Shown: piece after piece, positions 15,033 through 26,280 of the stretch
Position numbering within the stretch: the stretch's first letter is position 1
How the letters are laid out: the number at the start of each line of letters is the position of its first letter
DNA from: Prototheca cutis
Taxonomy: Eukaryota; Chlorophyta; Trebouxiophyceae; Chlorellales; Chlorellaceae
Assembly: GCA_002897115.2 (NCBI GenBank)
Contig: BCIH01000006.1
Coordinates: 1,152,999 to 1,216,998 of the forward strand
Direction of reading: 5' to 3'
DNA: 64,000 nt
The notes under the pieces: generated by a model
The model's database searches: none
The model's input: only the letters and a program-made list of their open reading frames with translations
Told to the model about the DNA's origin: nothing
Made by a program: the position numbers and the translations under genes

Positions 15033-17681
15033 ATGCCGCTCGGCATGGGTGCAGATGGCGACAAGGACGTGGAAACGCCCCTGCTCGGGCAGGCCGCAGA
15101 GTGAGTCTGGGTTGCATGGACGTTCCGAGTTCCGGCCTGCAACGAACACAGACCTGCGGAGGTGGTGGGCATGACCTCCCCACCGCTCGACTTCGCAGCT
15201 GCTTGGTGATGATTGACGAAGAGGGATTGGAGGCATGCCTCTCGGCNAACGGGAGCGTTGCAGACGNGTGCATGCAAGGCCACGAAGGAGCCTGTGGCAA
15301 CGGCGGCGCCATTTGCAATGTAGCGGTGACTGCAGTGGGCGCAGGTGAGGCGGCCAATGGCACGGCCTTGGGATGCATATGTCATGGGAATTTTATGGCT
15401 GCAAGGCGCATGCGTCACAGACAGCGCTTGAGGCGGGCGGCCTGGGCGCTGTTGCATTGGATTTGACTGGATGGCAGAGCCGCCGCCGGCTCAACCTCTC
15501 CTCCCTGTCCTTTTGTTGCAGGCATGCTTGCGCTGCCCAAGGCGATGGAGCAAGTCGGGGTGGTCCTTGGTTTTCTGCTGTTTGGAGCCGTGTGCCTGCT
15601 GACCTACTTTTCAAGCTCCATCATCATCAAGTGAGAACTGAATGTGCCATGGAAGGGGATTGAAGTTGTCGACGGCGGGTTTCAAGGGAAGCCGGGTCGA
15701 CAGGCTAGATGGGCTTTCCCCCAGTGGCACTGCTTAGCTACACCAACTGCGCCACACCCATGCTGGGCCGACAGGTTTGCTGCACAGCGGGGCAAGCGCA
15801 CCTACTCTGTACTCGTTGAGGCTGAGTTTGGAAAGAGCGGGGCNCGTCTGTTGCAGAGCAGCATCATCGTCCACGTGGCAGGTGGGGTCCATTGGGGCTT
15901 TTTGGGGGCGCCAAGTCGAGTTTGAGGGTGCCTCCGGCCTGGCATCAACTGCGCGGCCCCAAACGGACCCCTGTTACTCCGACCACCCAACAAGCCCCCC
16001 CAAACACAATCTCACACACACACACACACGCAACAGGTGTGATGATTGTGTACCTGATCATCATTGCCGACATGCTGGTGGGCGCGGCTCCAAACTGGGA
16101 TGGCGTGCTGCCCACACTGCTCGNCCGCCATGATGGCGTCTGGTTCCTCTCCCGCCCATTCGTGGTGTGCAAGGACTGGGGTTTGGAAGTGGGGTGGACT
16201 TGGAGGCAGTGGATGACCGGTTGGTGAAGCCAGGGAGGGGATGATGTGCCCACAGGATCAGNTCCCCACACCAATAGGGGCCCCCTCCACAACCATGATC
16301 TCAAATCTCCTCACCAACACTGATTAACGAAGAACCCCCATCCATGACAAACAGTGTGTGGTTCTGCTGGTCGGCGCCATCACGCCGATGCTGGTGTCGC
16401 GGAACCTGGGCGTCGTGGCGCGGTACTCGCGCAACTCCATCATCATGATGCTGTTCCTGTCGGGGACGATGGTCGCGCTGGCTGGCGTGGCGCTGTGGCA
16501 GGGCAAGGCCGCCGACGTGCACATCCTACCGCGCCAGGTGGACCCGGACTGCCCCAAGGACTGTGGCGGGCCNCTCAACCTCCTTGTCGCCATCCTCTCC
16601 GTCCTCTCCGTGTCCTGCCTGGCCTTCACGTGCCAGGTGGGAATTGCTGGGGTGGTGGGATGGTGGGGTGGAGGGCTCTAGCCAAAGTGCTAGAGGGGGT
16701 TGGGGGTTACCAGGCCGCGTGCGTGAGGGGTTCGCACATCCTGTGCTGTCTCGCTCTGCTGCACCTAATCCAGCATCCTTTCGACTCCCTTTTGCAGTTC
16801 AACCTGCTCCCAGTGGTGCGGCCAGGCATTGGAGGACTGACTGATGCTATGTGGCATCGGATGGGTCGGGTACTAGCTCGTGTGCACTGCCTTCTATAAC
16901 TCCCAGGGCCTTCCCTGAGTTGGCACCCCCTTCTCTTCTGGTTTTGACCACCCAAACTTCAACTCCACCCTGCAGCATGCGTCACTCAAGGACAAGCGGT
17001 GCAGCAACATGCTGGGCGTGACGCGCAAGGCCATCGCGCTGTGCGCTCTGCTGTACGGCACGGTGGCGGTGTCGGGGTATGTGATGTTTGGCGCCGCGAC
17101 TGAGGGCGACGTGCTGAAGAACCTGACCATCTCGTACGTCTCGCGCCTCGTGGGCTCCACCATGGCCTCCGTCCTCATTGACTTCATCGTGCTGGCAACC
17201 ACCTTCAACCTCCTGGTGGGTGATAGTTTGAGGAATAGCAGGGGCTCGGGAGCTCGAAGACCAGTGATTTTTGGCGCTTGGTCCCTGATCTAGGCAAGTC
17301 AATCTTGACTTCTTTAAACCCCCAACCCACCTGCAGGTCAACTTTGTGCTCAAGGTCTGGGCTCTACGGGAGAGCGTGTCGGAGATGGTGTTTGGCAAGC
17401 AGGCCCTGGAGCTGGACCTGACGACATTCTACCTGCTGACATATGGCCTGTCACTGGCAGCGTACCTCACCTCCGTGTTCATCCCCTCGGTGTGGATGAT
17501 GCTGAGCCTGGTGGGTTCCACCGCCTGCGTCACCTTCTCCTACGTGTTCCCGGGGCTGCTCATGTCGGCTGGCGGCGCCACCTGCTGCGGCCGCGCGGGG
17601 GGGAAGGCCGTCGTCGCCATGGCTGCCGTCATGGCCNGTGTGGCGATTGCCAACACGCTCTCCGGCCATGCCGACTTGTAA
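15033..17681 (+). CDS. AAAP-family amino-acid transporter (AVT-like)
   Basis: Multi-spanning proton-coupled amino-acid permease of the AAAP/SLC38 family, probably vacuolar or plasma-membrane. Exon 1 (ATG 15033) encodes a short cytosolic tail with an acidic dileucine-like ETPLLGQ. The family signature crosses an intron: GNGGAICNVAVTAVGAG joined to MLALPKAMEQVG (acceptor ends 15521). Ten to eleven hydrophobic segments follow, among them VMIVYLIIIADMLVG, a lumenal loop with a DPDCPKDCGG cysteine pair, then LLYGTVAVSGYVMFG and the final SVFIPSVWMMLSLVGSTA block. About eight exons; stop TAA at 17679. It resembles plant AVT6/AVT1 transporters; substrate cannot be told from sequence. Confidence 0.87.
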
Positions 17682-17723
17682 GGGGCCAAAGAAGCGGACC
17701 TCAACCCCTCCGGGCAGCAAGAC

Positions 17724-17801
17724 CATGCAGCCCCCGCATTATTGGGCGGGCCGAAGGCCATGCAGCCCCCGCATTATTGGGCGGGCCGAAGGCCATGCAG
17801 A
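17724..17801 (+). repeat. 35-bp tandem repeat, two copies plus stub
   Basis: Two identical 35-base units (17724-17758 and 17759-17793) and a partial third, about 45 bases after the transporter stop codon, inside its 3' UTR. Each unit contains GCCCCCGCATTATTGGGCGGGC-like complementary arms that could fold into a GC hairpin. Confidence 0.9.
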
Positions 17802-18027
17802 CCCTGCATCAGGCACACTGAGGACCACGCAGACCTGCACCGGGTCTGTTGAATGTGCCGGAATCAAGATTGGCTGTTCGACTTGCATGATTGTGCTTGA
17901 GCTGTTTTTGTTTCGCAGATTTCTTTCCAATTGGCCATATTACGAGCGCGGTAGTGCCTTGGGCTGGAAGGATTTTCTGATCCAGTAGCATCATGCATGT
18001 GACCACGCGAGAAGATTCTTTCAGCTT

Positions 18028-18032
18028 TGTAA
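18028..18032 (+). other. Candidate poly(A) signal TGTAA (transporter)
   Basis: TGTAA followed by an A-rich stretch, 347 bases after the transporter stop and before the convergent exonuclease gene. Confidence 0.45.
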
Positions 18033-18198
18033 TAAAAAATCAGTCGACAGTTCAAAGGAATAAAATGCAATGAAGTGGTANGAAATGCTTGTTATTCGAT
18101 GCTCTATCAAATCGTACAGAGACTGGTCAGGAGACACAGGGCAGGTGTTATTGCGCCCAGGGCACCTTCCAGGCCCAGAGCGCGCCTGCAGTTTCTTG

Positions 18199-19974
18199 TC
18201 ACTCTTGCTCAACACCGAGACGCTGGCACTCGAGGCACTCACGAAGATTATTTCCGTGCCTGGCACTTTGCCCATGCCGCCACAGTGCTTTGAGGTCCGT
18301 AAAGCGCATGTTGCAGTCGAGGCACACGACGTCGTCGTGCGTGAGCACCTGCGTTGGGGTGCGTTAGAAAGGGATTTTGGCAGGCTGGTTGGGCGAGAGC
18401 ATTGCTGGTAGTGACGAACAATGCGTTGTCGCCCAGGAGCGAGGACAGTATAAGGCACGCAAATACCAGCAGAAGGGCCTCAGGAAGGCAACTTCTCAGT
18501 CAGGCGACTGACGCAAATTACCCAATAAGTTCCTAAAGATCATCATCAGCCCAACTCTTGCGAAAATAGGAAACGGAGAAAAAATTGCGACGCGGCGGCA
18601 GTTCGTAGACTCAGTATGAGTAGGAGGTTGTATGTTGAATCAACATGATGCGTTTAGAAAAGTACGATCTTCATTGTCCAGGACCCGTGCCGCAGAGTCA
18701 GTACAAAATGAAAAGAGGAAAGAGAAATGTTCACAAATCGCACCCGGCACCCCAGTGCTGCGGNGCAGCACGATCGCCCCCCACTAGAGAGGACAAGCAC
18801 GTACCTTGCCAAAGGGCGTCCGGCACTGGCCGCAGGGCGTGGGCCGCGCGTGCCACTCGCGAAGCGCGCGGAACAGGTGCCCCGTGAGGAACGCGTCGAG
18901 AGCGGCATATCGCAGCTGCGCGTCGCTGAGTCGTGGCGCGGCCCAGTTGCTCATCACCACGCGCCGGCTTTTGGCCAGGGTCAAACCCAGCACCGCCGAG
19001 CACAGTGCCTTGAGTGACACGCCCTGGTAACCCAGAGTCTCAGCCACGGTCTGCAGGTCGAGGAAACGCCNGAACATTTCACGGCCGACGCCAAAGCTGC
19101 GCTGCATCTTCCGCTCGTCAGATGTGTCCCAGGAGAAGCCAACCACTGTCGTCCGCGGTTGCCTGCACGCGCGGCATAATCGTGTGTGCTTGAGCGGGAT
19201 GGACCAGCCGATGAGACGAGTTTGGGCCCCTTGTAAGGCTCATTTGTCTTTGCTTGTCACCGGGCCGCAAACAACCCTTGGCCCCTCTCTGTCCCAGCAA
19301 ACTGCGTACCGGAAAAACTCCTCCAGGCAAGCCGGGAATCTCGTTCCCATGCGGTGCAGGCGGATGAGGAGGCACAGCTGGCTGCTGGCCAGCTGCATCA
19401 ACGAGACTGGGTGGTCCTCCCCCGAGCGGAACGACGGCCGCCACTCGAGGTCGATGCCCAGAATCTCGTCCTGCATAGATGCACGTAGTGCAGCCAGTGC
19501 TGCCGGGACCTGCGCCGCCGAGTCCACAAGCAAAACCTGTGGTCCTTCGCNGCTCACCAAGGAGTGCTGCCCAGGCCTGCAGCCCTGTGGCAGGGGCCCC
19601 CTGGCAGACATGGCCGGGCCCCAGTCGAACGCCGGCAGTCGGACGTCCACGCTGCACCACAGTAGCTCCCCTCCGCTCGCGGGTTGGCAGTCGCTGCACG
19701 CCAGCACGCACACCTCGTCACTGGGGACTGCGCGCCGACCTGGGGTGCGAGTCGGCGCGGCCTCACAGGAGGTGGCGGGAACCATCCTCCTGTGCAGCCG
19801 AGCCTCTGCCGCCTTGCGCTTCATGCTCTTGCCTCGCACTTCAGATTGAGCGCTGCTGTCATCCCCCGACAGGCTGGCCAGGGGGTCATCGTGGCTGGGC
19901 GGAGGGGTGTGCACGGAGCAGAGGGTGCTACTGGACAAGTTGCGGCATTTGGCCAAGTCTAATCGATGATCCAT
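18199..19974 (-). CDS. DEDDy 3'-5' exonuclease with C-terminal zinc finger
   Basis: RNase D/WRN-type 3'-5' exonuclease fold. The ATG at 19974 lies in a CCATGG context; the longer frame begins at a TTG. After a disordered basic N-terminus, motif I is LGIDLEWRPSF (catalytic D and E). Motif II is in the second exon (GFSWDTSDERKM), and motif III is LSDAQLRYAALDA with the catalytic tyrosine and aspartate. The C-terminus leaves the exonuclease fold and carries PCGQCRTPFGK, then in the last exon CLDCNMRF...HGQSARH: a CxxC plus a C2H2-like finger. Three or four exons; stop TGA at 18199-18201. It resembles small plant WRN-exo/exd2-like proteins. The substrate (DNA or RNA) is unknown; the finger suggests nucleic-acid binding. 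Confidence 0.83.
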
Positions 19975-20460
19975 GGAAACACATAAAATAGGATACAATA
20001 GCCCGAAGGTCTCTGTGATTGTCTTTCATCGCAGCCTTGGAGCTGCCGCCGGCCCAGACCAGGCTGCCCGCGCCCTGCGCCACCCCCCACCACCGGCCTT
20101 CCCCGAAGCAGGGGCTCGGGAACCGGACGCGGGCGCTCCCGAAACCCNGCCGACAACCCTCTGAGTAGACTCTCCGAGTTCTTGTGGACGAACAGCTCGT
20201 GTCATCGGCATATCCATTGCAACGCGATATTTTCCGGTTCTGTGATGGACGCTCAGCCCTTGGCGGTTCGATTGAGTTGAAACCTTCTGCTGGAACAGGT
20301 CTTCACACGGATGACGCAACGCCCGAAGCACCAACTTTAAACAGAATAAGACCACGACTTGCCTGCATTGTCTTTGCTGGTGATCCTCGATACAATTGAG
20401 CACGTTGAACGTCTCGAGATCGAGTGTATTGCCTCGGTCGAGGCCCGTCCCCCTGCTGCC
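19975..20460. promoter_or_regulatory. Divergent intergenic region (exonuclease / cystinosin)
   Basis: 486 bases between two outward-facing start codons must hold both 5' regions. No clear TATA box; the segment is C-rich near 20040-20110. Short ORFs here look accidental. Confidence 0.45.
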
Positions 20461-21955
20461 ATGTCAACAACCCCGCTACTGCCGGGGGAGGAGAGGCCCC
20501 TGGTTCCCCGGGAGGATAGCATGACTGCCCGCTGCCCACCATGGCTCACACTGCTCACAAAATACCAGTGGGTGGTATGGGTGGGCGTCCCTGCGGTGAT
20601 AGGGCTGGTGCTGGGCCTGGCGCTGGGCACCAGCACGGCCCTGCCTTCCCCCTGGGACATCGTCAGCCCCGTCATGGGCTGGACCTACTTTGCGGCTTGG
20701 AGCATCTCCTTTTACCCCCAAGTCTGGCTCAACTATTCGCGCAAGTCGGTGGCGGGTCTGTCGCTGGATTTCCAGCTGCTCAACTTGCTGGGCTTCACCG
20801 CCTATGCCGTCTACAACTGCGCGATGTACTGGAGCCCCGTGGTGCGCGCGCAGTACCGTGCTGTGCACGACGGTACCGAGCCCGCGGTGCACGCCAACGA
20901 CGTCTTCTTCGCGCTGCACGCGGTGGTGCTGACAGCGGTGACGCTGGGGCAGTGCGTCGTCTACCCGCGCGGCCGCATCCCGCCGGCCCGGTGGTGTGTC
21001 GTCGCCGTCATAGGCACCACCGCGGCGGTGCTGGCCTACGCCGCGGTGCTGGCTGGCGCGGCGCCGCGGCTGCACCCCTCGTGCATCGAAAACTGTGCGG
21101 GAACCGGCTGGCACACCTGGCTTGACCTCCTCTACGCCATCTCCTCCGTCAAGCTCGCCGTCTCCCTCGTGAAATACATCCCGCAGGTGAGGGCAAAGGG
21201 AACGTGACTGTTGGCATGGTGCACGCATGCATGGATGGATGGGGTTGGCGACATGACATGGCCATCCGGCTGAGTGTGTAGGGTCTCCCCAGCCTGGTGA
21301 ACATTCCCTAGGGCCCCCCCCCCCCCAACCCACCACCNCCACCACCAAAAACATAACTATTGCAGCTGCTGCTTAACCAGAAACTGAGGTCGACGTATGG
21401 CTGGAATGTGTGGAATGTGCTGCTGGATTTTGAAGGCGGCGTCCTGTCGCTAATGCAGATGGCCCTCGACAACACCCTCTGCGGGGTGAGTCTTGTTTTC
21501 TTGGGTTGGTGCACGTGTTTGGGGGGAGTCCTGAACTTGGTATGACGAGCCTGCTGACCTGCAGGGGAACCCTGGTCNAGAGTGTGCGGTGTCCCNACTG
21601 CTGCGANCGCTTGCTGATGTGCTGCTGTTGCNTCTTTCCCATGTGTGGGTGGTGGAATGTCGTTTTCCAATTGCCATGCATGCACCCAGCCAGTCTGACC
21701 CGCCCTGCATCCCATCCTCCCTGGTTATAGGACTGGAGCGCGATCACGGGCAATCCCGTAAAGTTTGCGCTGGGCCTCACNTCCATGTTCTTCGATGTCG
21801 GCTTTGTCTTGCAACATGTGATGTTTGGGAAGAATGAGCCGCCAAAGCACGAGTACGAGTTTGACTTTTCTCTGGCCCCAGAGGTGTTCCTCGAGGACCA
21901 AGAAAAGGACAGCAGGGCCGGGCCGGCAGTGCCCGATCCTGCCTCCCAAGTCTGA
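20461..21955 (+). CDS. CTNS: Cystinosin (lysosomal/vacuolar cystine exporter)
   Basis: Seven-TM PQ-loop H+/cystine symporter of acidic organelles. ATG 20461 starts a cytosolic tail with STTPLLPGEERPLV (dileucine-like). The first PQ loop is SISFYPQVWLNYSRKSVAGLSLDF; the second crosses an intron, SLVKYIPQ joined to LLLNQKLRSTYGWNVW. The cystinosin hallmark LLDFEGGVLSLMQM follows; its aspartate corresponds to the proton-coupling residue in animal cystinosins. The last exon encodes the end of TM7 (TSMFFDVGFVLQHVMF) and an acidic tail. Three or four exons, stop TGA 21953. An intron holds a 13-C run at 21314-21326. Length matches the family, without the long glycosylated N-terminus of animals. Confidence 0.93.
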
Positions 21956-22294
21956 GAGATCGATGTATTGCTCTGAGAGATCCATCCATCACTGTCCCAG
22001 GAATTTTTCAATCTTTTCTAGGGCTTTTGTCTATGCTTCCACTGTTTCCCCATGAATACCTCGGCGAAATGTATCGGGTCGCTCTGTGTTCACCTACCCC
22101 CCCTTCCAACTGAGCGAGTGCCAAGTCACGTGACCAACTGATGTGTATGTCCTGGTGTTCCTGTCCCCATCCCGCTGTCACATGCGGAGCGCTCTGTACA
22201 CACAGTAGGCCAAGCTCCTGGTCATGAAGCCTGCGCAGAAGATGCACCCAGGGGTGCCAAAAGGGGTGGGTTCGAGCAGTAATGCTGCACCTGT

Positions 22295-24780
22295 CTAGTC
22301 GTCCTTGGCCCTGCAGGCTTCAAACCCTTCGCGGAGCAGGTCAGCGTCGAGATCCTTGCCAATGAACACCATCTTGGAGCTGCGTTTTTCGTCAGGGCCC
22401 CAGGGACGATCGGCCAGGCCCTCAAACAGCATGTGCACACCCTATAGACCAGGTGCACATGGTGGGGGAGGGTTGAGCCCAGGGCGAGATGCGATGTCGA
22501 GATAACCCCCCCCAATATCCGCCCCTCATACTCAGCATACCTGGCAGACAAAGCGCCGGTCAAACCCTTTGACCGCCAGCACGCCTTTCATCCGATACAA
22601 ATCATCTGACCGCATTTCCACCAGCGCTCCCAGCCAAAAGTTGACCTGGCATGAACGGACACGTGGTACTTGGTCTGGGTTTCACTTGTCAAGGGCATCG
22701 GATAAACGTCATGACCGCACACGGGACCACCAAGTTTGCAACGCAATCCCCGGGACTCACAGGTACATAAACCTATTTGTTGCACAAAAAACAGTTTGTC
22801 CCCAGGCCCACCTTGTCCACATCCATCTCGCCATCCAGAACCAGACTGACGCTCTTCACTGCATCGTCATGGTGATGGTGATGGTGGTGGCGGTGGGGCT
22901 TCTGCTCGTGGCCATGATGCTCGTGGCCATGATGCTCGTGGCCATGATGCTCGTGGTCATGTGCGTGCTTGTGTCCACATGACTCGGTGTGCTCGTGATC
23001 CTCTGTGCACCCACTGTGGGAGTGCGCCTCGGTTTCCTCCTTGAGCAGCTGCACGTTTTGGTCTCAAACAGGGGAGAGTGATAACCTGGTAGCCACGTCG
23101 GCACTGCCATCCCGGCATCAAGCCGCCGATCGCCCCAGCTTCAACTCCTCCCACCCGTGCATCCCACTGACAATCCCTCCCACACCGCACCCACCTCGTC
23201 ATCCACCCGGGTCAAATCAAATCCGCCCACGCCGAGGACATAGTCCACAGGGACCTGGGCGCGTGTAGTGGGAAGGACAGTGGCCATCCCATTGATGTCC
23301 CGCAGCCGCTCGCGCAGCTCGTCCAGCTCCTCACCAGACACAAGGTCGGTTTTGTTCAGCACGATGCGATCGGCATAAGCCACCTGCTCCAGTGCTTCAT
23401 TCACTGCGCCACCCTCCTTCTTCTCATCCAGGTGCTGGCCCACATGCTTAGCGTCCACCTGGCATGGAAAGAAAGGAAGGGAAGAAGAAAGATGAAGGGA
23501 TGGGGGGGGGGATCCGGGTGACGGCAAGCAAGCCTACTATGGGGGCAGCTGTCCCAGGCTCCAACCCAAGAGCAGCCTCATCAGTCAAAAAATAGCCATT
23601 CATCCAACAAGGATGCACGCACCATTGTGACGACGCCATCGAGCTTCATGTTGGTTGCCACCGACTCCTCCAGGTAGAAGGTCTGAATGATGGGGGCCGG
23701 GTTGGCCAGGCCCGTGGTCTCAATCACGATGCGGTCGAATTCGCTGCGGCGCGCTGACTGCATGGAGGAGATTGGTTCCAAGGGGGTTGGAGGTTCTGGA
23801 TGGACGGGAATGCAGGGCAACGGCTCGCGTGTGTATAAAGTTGTGATGGGCCAGCCCTTCATTTTCCACGGGCCAACGAACAAGGAAACACCGAAAAGTC
23901 AGCCCTCCCACCACAGCATCACCCACTCACCAGCTTGTTGAGCATGTCCACAAGGTCGTCCCGGACAGTGCAGCAGAGGCAGCCGTTGTTCAGCATCATA
24001 ATCTGCTCCTCCCCGCTGGCGAGCTCCTCGCGCACGTTGACCAGGTCACTGTCAATATCAACCTCGCCAAACTGTACTTTGGGATAGGATTTCAGAGTCA
24101 GACTTTATGTGCGGGTGGGTGGGTGGGTGGAGGGTGGGGGGGCCTTGTGGAGGGGGGCCCCTTGTGGAACGGCTTTGTGCCCATCTGGGACTGGGAAGCA
24201 CAGGGGGAGCCATCCTCATCCACAACCCCACCATATCAGAAGAGCACGTCAACAAAAAATTTCCACAGCAAAAATATCTCCACGTGCAGGCATGCATCCG
24301 CACCTCATTCTCGATGATGGCCAACCTGTGACCGTGCTCCTGCTTCAGGAGATGGTTGAGCAGGGTGGTCTTGCCGCTGCCCAGCCACCCCGTAATGACC
24401 TGCATGAGACGGGAGTGGGCCGGTCCATCTTGCGCTTCCAGCAATCTGTATATGCAGATCGATTTATTGATGCATTGCAGCCGTGGTACCATGCGCCTCT
24501 GGCCCCAGCCATGGCCCACCGTCACGGGGATGCGGGTGTCCTGTGCAGGAGGGGTCTGCTCCGCCTCCGCCGGCATATCTGGAGCCGCTGTGCTGGAAGC
24601 GCAGCAAATAGTGGTTTTGTAGGTCCGTGCAGAGTCTAGAGACTCGCTGCAGGGTTTGACTCTGGGCCGTGGCTGTATGTGCAGCCGACCAGCTCCGCTA
24701 AGCACCCTCGCCGACACCAGGCCGACGGCCTTGGGCAGGGGAGCAATGCAGCGACTGAGTGCAGAGGCAAACAGCATCAT
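22295..24780 (-). CDS. CobW/COG0523 GTPase, His-rich, probably plastid-targeted
   Basis: G3E-family P-loop GTPase of the CobW/ZNG1 type, which delivers zinc (or another metal) to client enzymes. The ATGs at 24780/24777 open a leader rich in Ala, Ser and Arg, probably a plastid or mitochondrial transit peptide. Walker A is GWLGSGKTTLLNHLL, the metal motif is GCLCC (CxCC, about 23985), and the NKxD motif is VLNKTDL (about 23355). A histidine-rich insert with HGHEH repeats and HHHHHHH lies at 22860-23000. The CobW C-terminal domain follows (VNFWLGALVEMRSDDLYRMK ... ending KDD-stop). About eight exons; C-runs on the sense strand precede some acceptors (e.g. 23502-23511). Convergent with cystinosin, divergent from VPS51. 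Confidence 0.92.
22904..22963 (-). repeat. 15-bp coding tandem repeat (His-rich)
   Basis: Four 15-base units, the first three identical, encoding HGHEH-type pentapeptides in the CobW metal-binding loop. Confidence 0.92.
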
Positions 24781-25099
24781 CAAAACCTCAAATATTCATG
24801 AGAAATGCCAAGATCGGTGGGGATGAGCGATCTGGAGTGCAAAAAGACCGCATGGAAATGTGGGCCATGCTCCCCTCGCCGTGTGTTCTGCGTGTGCTTC
24901 AGGAGGGGGGAGTCAATCTCTGTCCGGACGAGATCACAATCGATCACAGGTGGTGGATGCCCTTCCCTCTCCGCTTGACCAGCGCCGACATGACAAGATT
25001 CAACTCGATGGACACACTCTGCAAGCTTGAAATGCTTAGGATGGGGAGCAGGAGCAGCCTGGACGCGTAGTTCTCCGGAGGGGTGCCTCCCCCGCCACC
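24781..25099. promoter_or_regulatory. Divergent promoter region (CobW / VPS51)
   Basis: 319 bases between the CobW and VPS51 start codons, expected to contain both promoters. No canonical TATA box is evident. Confidence 0.5.
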
Positions 25100-26231
25100 A
25101 TGGCGACGACACCCGTCCGGGCGGAGGAGAAGGCTCGGAAAGTGCGGTCCCTCCTTGCCAGCTACTACAACGTGGAAGATGGCGTGGAGGCATCTACACC
25201 CGAGCGGTGCGCCTGATCTTGTCTCTGGGCTGATCTTCGTGTCTGGGCCGGGGTGATGGTAGCTGGGTNNCTCTCTAGCGCCAATCACAGCACAGGAGGC
25301 GAGGTCTCCGTGCGGGTCTGCTGCGTTCCACACCTTTAACAATACATAATTTCATGGGTAGGGGNTCATAAAACAGACATGAGCAGACACGTGCGTGGTA
25401 TGCAAGCAGCCAGCCCCTCCACCACCTGCCACACTCCCCACCACTCACGCCCTGACCCAGGTCGGCGCCATCTGCCAGCGCATCTTCGGCAGCGTCCTCG
25501 CCTTCCCGTGCCGCCGACCCCGAGGTGGCGCTGCGGCGGCTGCTGACCACGGCGCCACTGGCCGAGCTGGTGAACCGGGCCGGGGCCGTGTCATCCGAGG
25601 TGGCCGCCCTGGATTCAGATATGCAGATGCTGGTCTACGAAAATTACAACAAGTTTATAGTCGCCACAGACACCATGCGTGCCATGGGAGGATGCCTGGA
25701 TGGCATGGACGCCAAGCTCCAGCGCCTGCAAGGCCTGCTCGGTGAGATGGATTGGGTGTTCGTGTGTCTCGGTCGGGCGGAGGAGAGACGGAACACTTGC
25801 GCCGGCTGATCCACCTCTCTGGCTTTTCTCGCTTTTTTTTGGATGCATGTCCCTCCCTCCACACATTCCACCACTGAGAGCCGTAACGGCCCATCCTGCA
25901 AAACTCAACACGAACAGGCAGCGTGCTCGAGCGGAGCGACCAGGTGGCTGGGCGGCTGGACGTCCGGCAGCGCCAGATCGAGGATCTCAGTGCCACTCGC
26001 TACCTGTTGCGTCGCCTGCAAGCCGTGTTTGAGCTGCCCAAGCGCATCCGTACCGCGCTGGATGTGGGGAGCCTGGAAGTCGCGGTCGACGCCGCGGCCG
26101 ATGTCGCCCCCCTGCTCGCCGGCCATGGTCACAAGGCAAGCATTGTTGCGCTGTTGACCATCCCATGGGCTTCCTTTTGGGGGGGTTCTGGTGGTAATAA
26201 CAGTTTCATGAGGTCCCTTGCATGCCCCCAT

Positions 26232-26280
<49 letters not shown>

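Noticed and set aside
20476..21354. 292-residue minus-strand ORF
   Set aside because: Antisense to the cystinosin coding exon; no motif.
22904..22963. Tandem repeat considered as a CRISPR-like array
   Set aside because: Units are contiguous with no spacers and lie in frame within a coding exon.
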